Source of the DNA: JBJHDF01 sp050486405
GTDB lineage: Bacteria; Pseudomonadota; Gammaproteobacteria; Pseudomonadales; Cellvibrionaceae
NCBI GenBank assembly: GCA_050486405.1
Contig: JBJHDF010000025.1
Location: 1-55,268, forward strand
DNA length: 55,268 nt
Direction of reading: 5' to 3'
Below are positions 24,654 to 32,997 of this stretch, in pieces (position 1 is the first letter of the stretch; each line of letters begins with the position of its first letter). A model generated the notes under the pieces. The model was not told the DNA's origin and did no database searches. It saw nothing but the letters and a program-made list of their open reading frames with translations. The translations under genes and the position numbers were made by a program.

Positions 24654-25584
24654 AGTCTTGATCGCAGGCCAACTGCACGCAGTTGCGCCCGCTGCTCTTG
24701 GCCCGGTACATGGCCCGGTCCGCCGCTGCCACCAGATAATCCTTGTCGACACCCGGCGCACTGGCCACCCCGGCGCTCAACGTCAGTATTCCCCGCTCGC
24801 TCTCCGGGTGGTGGATGGCACGGGCTTCCACCGCCTGGCGCGCCCGCTCAACGGCCAGCCGGGCACCCTCCAAATCCGTGTTGGGCATCAGCAACAGCAG
24901 TTCCTCGCCGCCAAAGCGGTAGAGACTGTCCCCTTCGCGCATACTGTCATCGATGGCGGCCACCAGATCCCGCAGAGCCTGATCGCCGGCCAGATGGCCG
25001 CAGCGATCGTTGTAACGCTTAAACCAGTCGACATCCAGCAGCGCCAGGGCGTAGGGTTGGTTGTGGCGGGCCGCCGTGGCGGCGATACGTTCCAGATCCA
25101 CCTCCAACGCCCGACGGTTGCCGATGCCCAGTAGTGGGTCTTCCCGGGACTGAAGCTGCAGGTGCTCATTGTCACGCATCAGCCGCGCCTGCTGCTCCAG
25201 CAATTCCACATAGGCGTCGATCATATCCGTCTGGGTGATCACCCCCACCAGGTTGTCCTCGCCGTCGATGACCGGCAAGTGCCGCAACCGGTGCTGCCGG
25301 GCGAGCGATAGCGCTTCAGACAAGGTATTGTCAAAGCGCACACAGATCGGGTCTGGGCTCATGACAGCGTAAACCGGCAGATTGCGCAGGTCGCCCTCGG
25401 ACAGGGCGCCGTCCAAAACCCGAACCAGATCCCGCTCGGTAAGAATGCCCCGGGCCCGCCGGCCCTCCACCACAATGGCGCAGGAGTGGCCGTTGGCGCG
25501 CATAGCGGCCACCACCTCCGCCAGCCGGTCCGAAGGCCCGGCACTGGACCTTACCGGCGTCATAAGATCGGCTACCAGCAGCAT
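24613..25584 (-). CDS. CBS-pair diguanylate cyclase (GGDEF)
   Basis: This is a 323-residue cytosolic protein. Two CBS motifs (about 7-60 and 73-125) probably bind an adenine nucleotide. A short coiled coil (about 127-145) leads to a GGDEF domain with the active signature GGEEL (225-229). An inhibitory RxxD site, REGD (216-219), lies five residues ahead of it, so synthesis of c-di-GMP and product inhibition are both expected. No membrane segment is seen. The start is the ATG at 25584, eight bases after GGAG; a longer frame to 25680 has no good site. It is divergent from the FG-GAP lipoprotein gene. CBS-GGDEF pairing suggests coupling of energy charge to c-di-GMP, which is inference. Confidence 0.9.
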   Translation of the reverse strand: MLLVADLMTPVRSSAGPSDRLAEVVAAMRANGHSCAIVVEGRRARGILTERDLVRVLDGALSEGDLRNLPVYAVMSPDPICVRFDNTLSEALSLARQHRLRHLPVIDGEDNLVGVITQTDMIDAYVELLEQQARLMRDNEHLQLQSREDPLLGIGNRRALEVDLERIAATAARHNQPYALALLDVDWFKRYNDRCGHLAGDQALRDLVAAIDDSMREGDSLYRFGGEELLLLMPNTDLEGARLAVERARQAVEARAIHHPESERGILTLSAGVASAPGVDKDYLVAAADRAMYRAKSSGRNCVQLACDQDFSDSDGGSRRYIA

Positions 25585-25868
25585 GGAGTGGACTCCGACG
25601 GCTTCGACAAGGACGGGAACAGGGGGTAGAGTAGCGACAGGCATCTGGCCGGAGACTACCTGATGACTTCTCCGGCCCACAAATTTTCCAATTCTGATAG
25701 CATGCTATGCGATTTTTTGCGCCAACACAAGCACCGGACGCTGAACCTTCCCCCACTTCCCAGGTCGGAAAGCCACGGATGTGCAGATAAAATAGGCACC
25801 GCGCATTGACACACAACCCCCAGCCCGACAGAATCCCCGGCTAACCCAAAGTCAGGACCCGCAGCCAG

Positions 25869-27779
25869 ATGTTCAGCAGTATCGCCCCATCGATATCCTT
25901 CCCGGAAAGCCGCCCGCTTCGCCTGGTCGCTTTGTTCGCCCTCACAGGGCTGATCGGCGCCTGCGGCAGCAGCTCCAGCAGTACTCCGGAGCCGGAAATA
26001 CCGGCGCCCATTGAAGACCCGGAAGACATCGGCGACGTGGCTGCCTGCCACAGCGGTTTTAGCGGCGATGCGGACGCTCAGTGGCCGGACCTGCACCTGT
26101 CCTCAGCGGGCCCCAAAACCCTGAGGTTCCAGTGGACCGAGGTGGAGGGAGCCACACACTATCGGCTGCTGGAGAATCCCGACGGCGCCAGCGGCTTTGT
26201 GCAAGTGGGCGACGATATTACCGACACCAGTGCCTACCTTGAGATCAGCGCGCACCTGCACAATTGGCCGGAGGCCCGCTATCTGGTGGAGGCCTGCGAC
26301 GGGCAGAACTGTCAGGATTCCAACGTCATCTTCAGCGCCGACGCCATGCTGGGAGCCATCGGCTGCTTCAAGGCATCGAACACCGACCTGGACGACTGGT
26401 TTGGCTGGAGCGTCGCTCTCTCCGGAGACGGCCAGACCCTGGCGGTCAGCGCCTTGCGCGAATGGGTGGATGCCCGTGGCATCAATGGCGACCAGGACAA
26501 TCGCAACAACAGCTATTTTGGTTCCGGTGCCGTCTATGTCTTTGTGCGCGGTGAGAACGGTTGGCAGCAGCAGGCTTATGTCAAGCCGGCCCACACCCGT
26601 TTCAACCACCGTTTCGGTTACAGCCTGGCACTGTCCGAAGACGGCAACACCCTGGCGGTGGGCGCCATCCGCGACATCAGCGCCGCCACCGGCATCAACG
26701 GCAACCCCGCCACCAGCACACAACTGAGCCGCTCCGGCGCCGCCTATGTGTTTACCCGGGACGGCGACGACTGGAGCCAGCAGGCCTTCATCAAGGCCTC
26801 CAATGCCCACTCCCTGGCCTTTTTCGGCTGGCGGGTTGCCCTGGACAACGCCGGCCACACCCTGGCGGTGAGCGCCTACGGTGAGCACGCCACGACCAAC
26901 GAGATCAACAACGACCAGGCCGCCCTGAACTCCCCCAACTCCGGTGCCGTCTACGTGTTTGTGCTGGATGAAGACGAGGGCTGGCGACAACAGACCTATC
27001 TCAAGGCCGCCAACAACCGCGGTGGCCTGCAGTTCGGCTACAGTCTGGCGCTATCCGGTGACGGGCGAACCCTGGCTGCCGGCGGCGTTGGCGACGCCAG
27101 TCGGGACAGCGGCATGGATGCGCGCCCCAACAATCTGGAGGCACCCAGTTCCGGCGCCGTCTATGTCTTCGCCCGCGGCACCAACCTCTGGGCGCAACAG
27201 GCGTATATCAAAGCTTCCAACGCCGACACCTCGGATCACTTTGGTTCCAGCGTGGCACTCTCCGAGGACGGCAATGTGCTGGCCGTGGGCGCCATCTTCG
27301 CCGCTGAGCAGACTTACGGCGATTCCGGTACCCGGGTTCGCACCGGCGCCGCCTACGTCTTCAATCGCAGCGGCATCCACTGGACGGAAGTGGCGCGCCT
27401 CACCAACCCCAACGGGATTCACGGCGAACGGTTCGGCGGAGCCCTGGCGCTGTCTGGAGACGGCAGCCTGCTCGCCGTGGGTGCAATGATGGAGAGCAGC
27501 GACGCCACGGGTATCGAAGGCGACGCCACCAATACCGAGGCGCCCGCCAACGGCGCCACCTTTGTCTACCGTCAGCAGGACGGCAGTTGGCAACAGAGCG
27601 TTTATGTCAAAGCGCCCATCACGCAGTCCCAGCAGCGCTTTGGACAGTCCCTGTCGCTGTCCAACGACGGCAGCGCATTGGCGGTGGGCGCCTATCGCAA
27701 TGCCAGTGGCGGCCGCGGCATCAACCCCGATGACGCCGAAACGGACATTCTGAACTCGGGCGCTGTGTATCTGTACTAG
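25869..27779 (+). CDS. FG-GAP-repeat beta-propeller lipoprotein
   Basis: This 636-residue protein has a lipobox Cys32 (LIGAC), followed by a Ser run and a Pro/Glu-rich linker (about 33-55). A short fibronectin-like segment (about 75-150) comes next. About seven repeats of 60-70 residues follow, each with an FG(Y/W/S)S(L/V)ALS-D-G-TLAVGA core and a GAVYVF strand, the pattern of FG-GAP/integrin-alpha-like propeller blades. Insert loops in several blades carry N-x-D-Q/T stretches that could bind calcium. The blades close a likely seven-bladed propeller on the cell surface or periplasmic face. Its role is unknown, and binding of protein or glycan is a guess. The start ATG lies after a weak AGGA. 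Confidence 0.83.
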   Translation: MFSSIAPSISFPESRPLRLVALFALTGLIGACGSSSSSTPEPEIPAPIEDPEDIGDVAACHSGFSGDADAQWPDLHLSSAGPKTLRFQWTEVEGATHYRLLENPDGASGFVQVGDDITDTSAYLEISAHLHNWPEARYLVEACDGQNCQDSNVIFSADAMLGAIGCFKASNTDLDDWFGWSVALSGDGQTLAVSALREWVDARGINGDQDNRNNSYFGSGAVYVFVRGENGWQQQAYVKPAHTRFNHRFGYSLALSEDGNTLAVGAIRDISAATGINGNPATSTQLSRSGAAYVFTRDGDDWSQQAFIKASNAHSLAFFGWRVALDNAGHTLAVSAYGEHATTNEINNDQAALNSPNSGAVYVFVLDEDEGWRQQTYLKAANNRGGLQFGYSLALSGDGRTLAAGGVGDASRDSGMDARPNNLEAPSSGAVYVFARGTNLWAQQAYIKASNADTSDHFGSSVALSEDGNVLAVGAIFAAEQTYGDSGTRVRTGAAYVFNRSGIHWTEVARLTNPNGIHGERFGGALALSGDGSLLAVGAMMESSDATGIEGDATNTEAPANGATFVYRQQDGSWQQSVYVKAPITQSQQRFGQSLSLSNDGSALAVGAYRNASGGRGINPDDAETDILNSGAVYLY

Positions 27780-27785
27780 GCTGGC

Positions 27786-28439
27786 CTAGCTTGGATCCAG
27801 CGGCTGCCAAAAGCGATTCCGGCGGGGCAGATAGCGGTTGTCGTGGTCAAAGGACAGCACCACCCGGCTGGCGCGCCCCACCAGTTCTTCCCGGGGCATA
27901 AAGCCGTATACCCGGGAGTCGGCGCTGTTGTTGCGATTGTCGCCCAACACCAGATAATGACCTGCCGGCACCCGCACCGGCGCAAAGCTGGACAGGTGCG
28001 AATCACCACCCAGGCGAATCCGGTGCCCGCGCCCATCCAGTTCCACCCGGTAGTCCCCCGGCGACCCGAATGCCACCTGGACCAGAGGCTCACCGTTGAG
28101 CCACAGCCGATGGTCCTGCATCTGCACCAGGTCTCCAGGCAGCGCCACCACTCGCTTGACCATGCGCACGCCCGAAGCGGCGGAGTCAAAGACAACGATT
28201 TCCCCGCGCCGAGGATCGGCCAGGCGCCACAGCGACACGCCCGTGAATGGCGAACGGACATCGTAGGCCAGCTTGTTCACGGTGATACGATCACCCACCT
28301 GTATACTGGGCTCCATGGAACCACTGGGCACATGGTTCCAGTCCGCCACCGCACTGCGAAAGAGCAACATCAGTACTATGAACAGCAACAGTGAGCGATT
28401 ACCTTGCCAAAATACACCTAGACGCGACCTCAAAATCAT
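27786..28439 (-). CDS. lepB: Signal peptidase I, short form
   Basis: This 217-residue type I signal peptidase has one N-terminal membrane segment (about 16-31), the catalytic Ser41 in PSGSM, the general-base Lys95 in RMVKRVVALPGD and the box-E motif GDNRNNSADSR. Family members that process most secretory preproteins in gammaproteobacteria usually have two membrane helices and sit in lepA-lepB-rnc; this one has neither feature, so it may be a second, specialised paralogue. The start is the ATG at 28439, preceded by GGGGAAG. It converges with the propeller lipoprotein gene, leaving 6 bp between the stops. Confidence 0.9.
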   Translation of the reverse strand: MILRSRLGVFWQGNRSLLLFIVLMLLFRSAVADWNHVPSGSMEPSIQVGDRITVNKLAYDVRSPFTGVSLWRLADPRRGEIVVFDSAASGVRMVKRVVALPGDLVQMQDHRLWLNGEPLVQVAFGSPGDYRVELDGRGHRIRLGGDSHLSSFAPVRVPAGHYLVLGDNRNNSADSRVYGFMPREELVGRASRVVLSFDHDNRYLPRRNRFWQPLDPS

Positions 28440-28688
28440 GGTTCGAACTTCCCCGGTTGGTAATGTTTCCTTTGTGCGAACGGGATGCTGCTTGCACCCT
28501 GACAACGCCTCCCGATCGCCGGACGTCCTCCTAGACCCCACCACCCCGGCAAAGTGCCCATTTCGACGCCAAGCAGTGCACAACCCATCAAACCGAATCA
28601 TCGACTTTCACGGAAGATGCGGCATTCGGCGCCATCATGGGTTAGAATTCACCTGTCATATTCAAAGCGAAATGGATGCCTGTACACC

Positions 28689-29675
28689 ATGACTGAGTTA
28701 CCCAACGGATCGCATGCGCCGGGGACGGCAATCCTGCTGGCAGACCTGCAAGACCGAGGCCTGCTAGCGGTGCAAGGGCCGGATGCCGCCAAGTTTCTTC
28801 AGGGACAGCTCACTTGCGACATCCGCGAGCTGACCGCCGGCGCTCTGCGCCGGGGAGCACACTGCAACATCAAGGGCCGTATGCTGTTCAGCTTGCTGGC
28901 CCTGCAAACGGACGAGCAGCAAATACTGCTGAGCCTGCACGGCGGCCTGGTGAACGATGCCCTGGCCGCCCTGGGCAAGTACATCGTCTTCTCCAAGGCA
29001 GAACTGCGCAACGTCACCGAACAGTGGCGCCTGCTGGGGTTGGCCGGCGACGGCGCCGGGCAACTGCTGCAAGAACAGTTGGGCGCCACCCCGGAAAACC
29101 ACAGTCAGTGGCAGGCCTGGGGTCAGGGGTTGCTGCTGCGCCTGGACGAGAATCGCTACCAGTGCTGGCTACCCAGGGAAGCGGCCGCCGAGCTGTGGCA
29201 AAAACTGGCACCCCACTGCCAGAGCGGCGATCAACTCGACTGGAGCCTGCTGGAGATTCGCGCCGGCCTGGGCGAAGTCCGCCCGCAAACCCGTGAGCTT
29301 TTCACGCCTCAGAATCTCAACTTTCAGCTCACCCACGGCGTGAGTTTTCACAAGGGTTGTTACACCGGCCAGGAAGTGGTGGCCCGCCTGCATTACAAGG
29401 GTAAGCTCAAGCGTCACATGTACCGCTTTGCCGGCACCCTGTCACCTGGCCAGTCACTACCTGAGCCCGGCGACGCCCTTGTACACTGCGACACCGGCCA
29501 GGCGGTGGGGCAGGTGGTACTGGCGGCACCTGCCTGCGCCCAGGAGCCCGGTTTCGAGTTGCTGGCGGACACGGCCGACCACGCCATCGGCCATGTTTGT
29601 CTGGCGGATGACTCGGAGCAAAAACTTGTACAACTGCCGCTGCCCTATGCTATACCTAGTGAAGGTCGAACCTGA
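28689..29675 (+). CDS. ygfZ: tRNA-modifying/iron-sulfur-cluster repair protein YgfZ
   Basis: This 328-residue folate-binding protein of the GcvT-like family helps maintain certain iron-sulfur enzymes such as MiaB. The signature KGCYTGQEVVAR contains the conserved Cys224 (Cys228 in E. coli). The N-terminal half shows the aminomethyltransferase-like fold (GPDAAKFLQGQLTCD). The ATG at 28689 starts the conserved region; about 45 upstream in-frame codons look non-coding. It lies 34 bp before the HDOD gene on the same strand. Its usual client MiaB is encoded in the same window. Confidence 0.92.
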   Translation: MTELPNGSHAPGTAILLADLQDRGLLAVQGPDAAKFLQGQLTCDIRELTAGALRRGAHCNIKGRMLFSLLALQTDEQQILLSLHGGLVNDALAALGKYIVFSKAELRNVTEQWRLLGLAGDGAGQLLQEQLGATPENHSQWQAWGQGLLLRLDENRYQCWLPREAAAELWQKLAPHCQSGDQLDWSLLEIRAGLGEVRPQTRELFTPQNLNFQLTHGVSFHKGCYTGQEVVARLHYKGKLKRHMYRFAGTLSPGQSLPEPGDALVHCDTGQAVGQVVLAAPACAQEPGFELLADTADHAIGHVCLADDSEQKLVQLPLPYAIPSEGRT

Positions 29676-29709
29676 CCGCTTCACTGGATAACACAAATCG
29701 GGATCATTG

Positions 29710-30546
29710 ATGAGCAGCATTGTAGACAGGGTGCGGCGGGACATTGTCGGCGCTATCGAAAAAGATAAATTGGTACTGCCCACCCTGCCGGAAGTGGCAC
29801 TGCGTGTGCGGGAAGTGGCCGACAACCCCAACGCCAATTTCGACCAGTTGGTGGACGTGATAGGTCGCGATGCCGCACTGAGCGCCCGCATACTGCGGGT
29901 AGCCAACAGCCCGTTGCTGCGCGCCAGTCGGGTCATCGACGATCTGAAAACCGCCCTGGCCCGGTTGGGCATGGAATACACCTGCAACCTGGCCACCGGC
30001 TTGGCCATGGAGCAGATGTTTCAGGCCACTTCGGATCTGGTGGACAGGCGCCTGCGGGAAGTCTGGAGCCGCTCCGGCGAGGTGGCGGGCATCAGCCACG
30101 TACTGTGTCGCCACTACACCCAACTGCGCCCCGACCAGGCCACCCTGGCCGGTCTGGTGCACCAGATCGGCGTACTGCCCATCCTCACCTACGCTGAAGA
30201 TCACCCGTCGCTGCTGATCGACAGCCTGACCCTGGACAAGGTGATTGACTCACTGCACGCCGAACTGGGCGACATGATTTTGAAAGCCTGGGATTTCCCA
30301 GAGGAGCTGGCCCATATCCCCACCCTGAGCCTGGACTTCAATCGCCAGGCGCCCAAGGCTGATTACGCCGATATTGTCACCGTGGCCATGCTGCAGAGCC
30401 ACGCCGGCGGCACTTCCAGCTTGGCCCAGGTGGATTACCATCAGGTCACCGCATTCGAGCGACTGGGGCTCGACCCCGATATGCAGTTTGCCGAGGCTGA
30501 GGATTTGTCCGCCGAGATGGAAGCGGCCATGACGCTGCTGCAGTAA
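29710..30546 (+). CDS. HDOD domain signalling protein
   Basis: This 278-residue protein consists mainly of an HDOD domain (about residues 20-215), recognised by LPTLPEVALRVRE, RDAALSARILRVANSPLLR and HAELGDMILKAWDFPEELA. The family is related to HD phosphohydrolases but usually lacks the catalytic metal residues, and it acts in signalling, motility or c-di-GMP networks. The ATG at 29710 is preferred to the TTG one codon earlier. It follows ygfZ closely and may share its transcript. Confidence 0.9.
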   Translation: MSSIVDRVRRDIVGAIEKDKLVLPTLPEVALRVREVADNPNANFDQLVDVIGRDAALSARILRVANSPLLRASRVIDDLKTALARLGMEYTCNLATGLAMEQMFQATSDLVDRRLREVWSRSGEVAGISHVLCRHYTQLRPDQATLAGLVHQIGVLPILTYAEDHPSLLIDSLTLDKVIDSLHAELGDMILKAWDFPEELAHIPTLSLDFNRQAPKADYADIVTVAMLQSHAGGTSSLAQVDYHQVTAFERLGLDPDMQFAEAEDLSAEMEAAMTLLQ

Positions 30547-30556
30547 TTTTGCGAAA

Positions 30557-31243
30557 CTACAACGCCCAGTCGATGGGCTCCTGTCCCCGGGAGCGCAGAT
30601 AGTCGTTGGCCTTGGAGAAGTGTCCATTGCCGATAAAGCCGCGATAGGCCGACAACGGCGACGGATGGGGTGATTTGAGCACGCAGTGCCGGCGCGCATC
30701 CACCAGCCGCGCCTTCTTCTGGGCATAGCTGCCCCAGAGCAGAAACACCAGCCCTTCCCTTTCCCGGTTCAGCACCTCGATGGCTCTGTCGGTGAACTGC
30801 TCCCAACCCTGCCCCTGGTGCGAGCCGGCGCGGCCCCGTTCCACTGTCAGGGTGGCGTTGAGCAGCAGCACGCCCCGCTCCGCCCAACTCTGCAGGCAAC
30901 CGTGTCCGGGTACGGGAATGCCCAGATCGCGCTGGATCTCTTTGAACATGTTCTGCAGCGACGGTGGCGCCGGCACCCCCGGCTGCACGGAAAAGCACAG
31001 GCCGTGGGCCTGGTTGGGGCCGTGGTAGGGGTCCTGCCCGAGAATCACCACTTGCGCCCGATCCAGAGGCGTGGAATTGAAGGCGTTGAAAATATGCGGT
31101 GACGGCGGGTAGATGACCTTGCCGCTTTTCTTTTCCCGAACCAGAAACTCCCTGAGCTGTTGCATATAGGGCTGCTCGAACTCCGGCGCCAGATGCGCCA
31201 GCCAGGAGGGGTGCAGATCGATGGTGCGGGAGGCGGTGGTCAT
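30557..31243 (-). CDS. ung: Uracil-DNA glycosylase
   Basis: This 228-residue family-1 uracil-DNA glycosylase removes uracil from DNA at the start of base-excision repair. The catalytic water-activating motif GQDPYHG gives Asp71. The uracil-stacking and binding segment FSVQPGVPAPPSLQN follows, and the DNA-intercalation loop HPSPLSAYRGF lies near residue 190. The ATG at 31243 is used. Length and motifs are typical. It converges with the HDOD gene, with 10 bp between the stops. Confidence 0.97.
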   Translation of the reverse strand: MTTASRTIDLHPSWLAHLAPEFEQPYMQQLREFLVREKKSGKVIYPPSPHIFNAFNSTPLDRAQVVILGQDPYHGPNQAHGLCFSVQPGVPAPPSLQNMFKEIQRDLGIPVPGHGCLQSWAERGVLLLNATLTVERGRAGSHQGQGWEQFTDRAIEVLNREREGLVFLLWGSYAQKKARLVDARRHCVLKSPHPSPLSAYRGFIGNGHFSKANDYLRSRGQEPIDWAL

Positions 31244-31275
31244 AAGGCGCAATCTACCACACCCCGAATCAGCGG

Positions 31276-31304
31276 CAAAAAGAAACCCGGCCGAGACCGG
31301 GTTT
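31276..31304 (-). terminator. Rho-independent terminator of the peroxiredoxin gene
   Basis: On the minus strand an 8-bp stem, AAACCCGG paired with CCGGGTTT (31304-31297 and 31290-31283), with a 6-base loop is followed by CTTTTTG. It starts 26 bases after the peroxiredoxin stop and prevents read-through into ung. Confidence 0.85.
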
Positions 31305-31329
31305 CACAACCATCTTTGGCGATTAGAAC

Positions 31330-31932
31330 TTACAGCGCTTCGGCGTGCTCGCTCAGGTAGGCGGCTACGCCTTCCTTGGAAGCGTTCATGCCCTTGTCAC
31401 CTTCGCGCCAGCCGGCAGGACAGACTTCGCCGTGCTCCTGGTGGAAAGCCAGAGCGTCTACCATGCGCAGCATTTCGTCGATATTGCGGCCCAGGGGCAG
31501 GTCGTTGACCACCTGGTGACGAACCACGCCTTCTTCGTCGATCAGGAAGGAGCCGCGGAAAGCCACGCCACCCTCGGATTCCACGTCGTAGGCCTGGCAG
31601 ATCTCGTGCTTGACGTCGGCCACCAGCGGATAGCGCACCTGACCGATACCGCCCTGATTCACCGGGGTTTCACGCCAGGCGTAGTGGCTGAACTGAGAGT
31701 CAATGGACACACCGATCACTTCCACATTGCGCTTTTTGAACTCGTCGATGCGACGGTCAAAGGCAATCAGCTCCGAGGGGCAGACAAAGGTGAAGTCCAG
31801 CGGATAGAAGAACAGCACCGCCTTCTTGCCCTGAATGTGCGACTTCAGATTGAAGTTCTCTACCAGCTCGCTGTTACCCAGAACTGCGGCGGCTGTGAAG
31901 TCGGGAGCAGGTTTACCTACTAAAACGCCCAT
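31330..31932 (-). CDS. Typical 2-Cys peroxiredoxin (AhpC/TSA family)
   Basis: This is a 200-residue peroxide reductase of the Prx1/AhpC class. The peroxidatic Cys51 lies in FTFVCPSE and the resolving Cys171 in EVCPAGW, so it forms the typical intersubunit disulfide. The ATG at 31932 has AGGAG seven bases upstream. An OxyR-like half site lies about 70 bp upstream and a terminator follows the gene, so it is a single-gene unit. Divergent from bfd and bacterioferritin, it groups peroxide detoxification with iron storage. Confidence 0.95.
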   Translation of the reverse strand: MGVLVGKPAPDFTAAAVLGNSELVENFNLKSHIQGKKAVLFFYPLDFTFVCPSELIAFDRRIDEFKKRNVEVIGVSIDSQFSHYAWRETPVNQGGIGQVRYPLVADVKHEICQAYDVESEGGVAFRGSFLIDEEGVVRHQVVNDLPLGRNIDEMLRMVDALAFHQEHGEVCPAGWREGDKGMNASKEGVAAYLSEHAEAL

Positions 31933-31998
31933 ATTTCATCTCCTGTTGGTGTGTTGTTGGTACAGTAAGAATAAAGACTTATAAAAAAATCTCTGCTA

Positions 31999-32013
31999 AT
32001 AGTAGATGGCTAT
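31999..32013 (-). promoter_or_regulatory. Candidate OxyR half site upstream of the peroxiredoxin gene
   Basis: ATAG (31999-32002) and CTAT (32010-32013) are separated by exactly seven bases, one of the two ATAG-N7-CTAT units of the OxyR consensus. The second unit is not conserved. It lies 67-81 bp upstream of the peroxiredoxin start, where an activator would bind. Confidence 0.4.
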
Positions 32014-32122
32014 GATACACCCACAGACACCGCTGTCACATTGATTTTCTAAATGGGGTTAATGGGGCGCTTTTATCAAACTTCAAGAACCAGACTCATT
32101 CGAGAATTATTATTAAAAGTTA

Positions 32123-32151
32123 TTGACATAAATTCTCATTATCACTAGCAT
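32123..32151 (+). promoter_or_regulatory. bfd promoter overlapped by a Fur-like box
   Basis: TTGACA (32123-32128) and TAGCAT (32146-32151) are 17 bases apart and lie about 40 bp before the bfd ATG. The 19 bases at 32125-32143 match the classical Fur box at 13 positions, with the right half (CTCATTATC) nearly perfect. A repressor bound there would cover the -35 and spacer, giving iron-regulated expression of bfd. Confidence 0.55.
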
Positions 32152-32187
32152 AAAGCCTGTCAACCACCACAACCACCGGTATTCAGT

Positions 32188-32397
32188 ATGTACGTCTGCC
32201 TTTGCAAGGGTGTTACCGACAGCCAGATTCGCGCCGCCGCCGCTACCGGCAAACGCTCCCTGGGCCAGTTGCGCCGGGAGTTGGGGGTGGCCAGCCAGTG
32301 CGGCAAATGCGGCTGTCACGCCCGGGATATCCTCCGCAACTGCGAGCCCCAACCCATGCTCGAAACCGCACAACCGCTGTTTCATGCGGTGGCCTGA
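32188..32397 (+). CDS. bfd: Bacterioferritin-associated ferredoxin
   Basis: This 69-residue [2Fe-2S] protein reduces the haem of bacterioferritin to release stored iron. The cluster cysteines are C4 and C6 (MYVCLCKG) and C38 and C41 (SQCGKCG), with a further C43. Length and spacing match Bfd of E. coli and Pseudomonas. A Fur-like box overlaps its promoter. The bacterioferritin gene follows after 132 bp in the same direction. Confidence 0.95.
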   Translation: MYVCLCKGVTDSQIRAAAATGKRSLGQLRRELGVASQCGKCGCHARDILRNCEPQPMLETAQPLFHAVA

Positions 32398-32529
32398 AAA
32401 GTAATCATTCTTACCTTTCCTATTATTTATTTTCCTTTCATATCAATTAGTTAACCTTGACAGCCGCCCTTGCTGGGGCGACACTGGCCGCTATATTTAC
32501 CCGCAACCCACCCCTCAAGGAGACCGGAT

Positions 32530-32997
32530 ATGAAGGGCGACCCCAAGGTTATCGAATACCTGAACAAGGCACTGGGCAATGAGCTGGTGGCCATCAATCA
32601 GTACTTTCTGCACTCGCGCATGTACAAGGATTGGGGCCTGAAGGAGCTGGCCGAGCACGAATACGAGGAATCCATCGACGAGATGAAGCACGCCGATGCC
32701 CTGGTGGAGCGAATTCTCTTCCTGGAGGGTCTGCCCAACCTGCAAGATCTGGGCAAGCTCATGATCGGTGAAAACCCCCGGGAGATGCTGGAGTGCGACC
32801 TGAAGCTGGAGCTGAAGGCCATCCCCGACCTGCGCGACGCCATCGCCTACTGCGAATCGGTGCGCGACTACGTCAGCCGGGAGCTGCTGGAGGACATCCT
32901 CGAATCCGAAGAAGAACACGTGGATTGGCTGGAAACCCAGCTGTCTTTAATGGACAAGGTGGGGATGGAGAATTACCTGCAGTCCAAAATGAGTTAA
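32530..32997 (+). CDS. bfr: Bacterioferritin
   Basis: This 155-residue haem-containing ferritin forms a 24-subunit iron store. The ferroxidase ligands E18, E51 and H54 and the haem-ligating Met52 (SIDEMKHAD) are at the standard positions; the later glutamates and the EEHVDW His are also present. The ATG at 32530 follows AAGGAG by eight bases; the upstream in-frame codons are not used. Having both haem Met and ferroxidase ligands, it is a catalytic Bfr type. The stop overlaps the convergent lipoprotein gene by four bases. Confidence 0.96.
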   Translation: MKGDPKVIEYLNKALGNELVAINQYFLHSRMYKDWGLKELAEHEYEESIDEMKHADALVERILFLEGLPNLQDLGKLMIGENPREMLECDLKLELKAIPDLRDAIAYCESVRDYVSRELLEDILESEEEHVDWLETQLSLMDKVGMENYLQSKMS

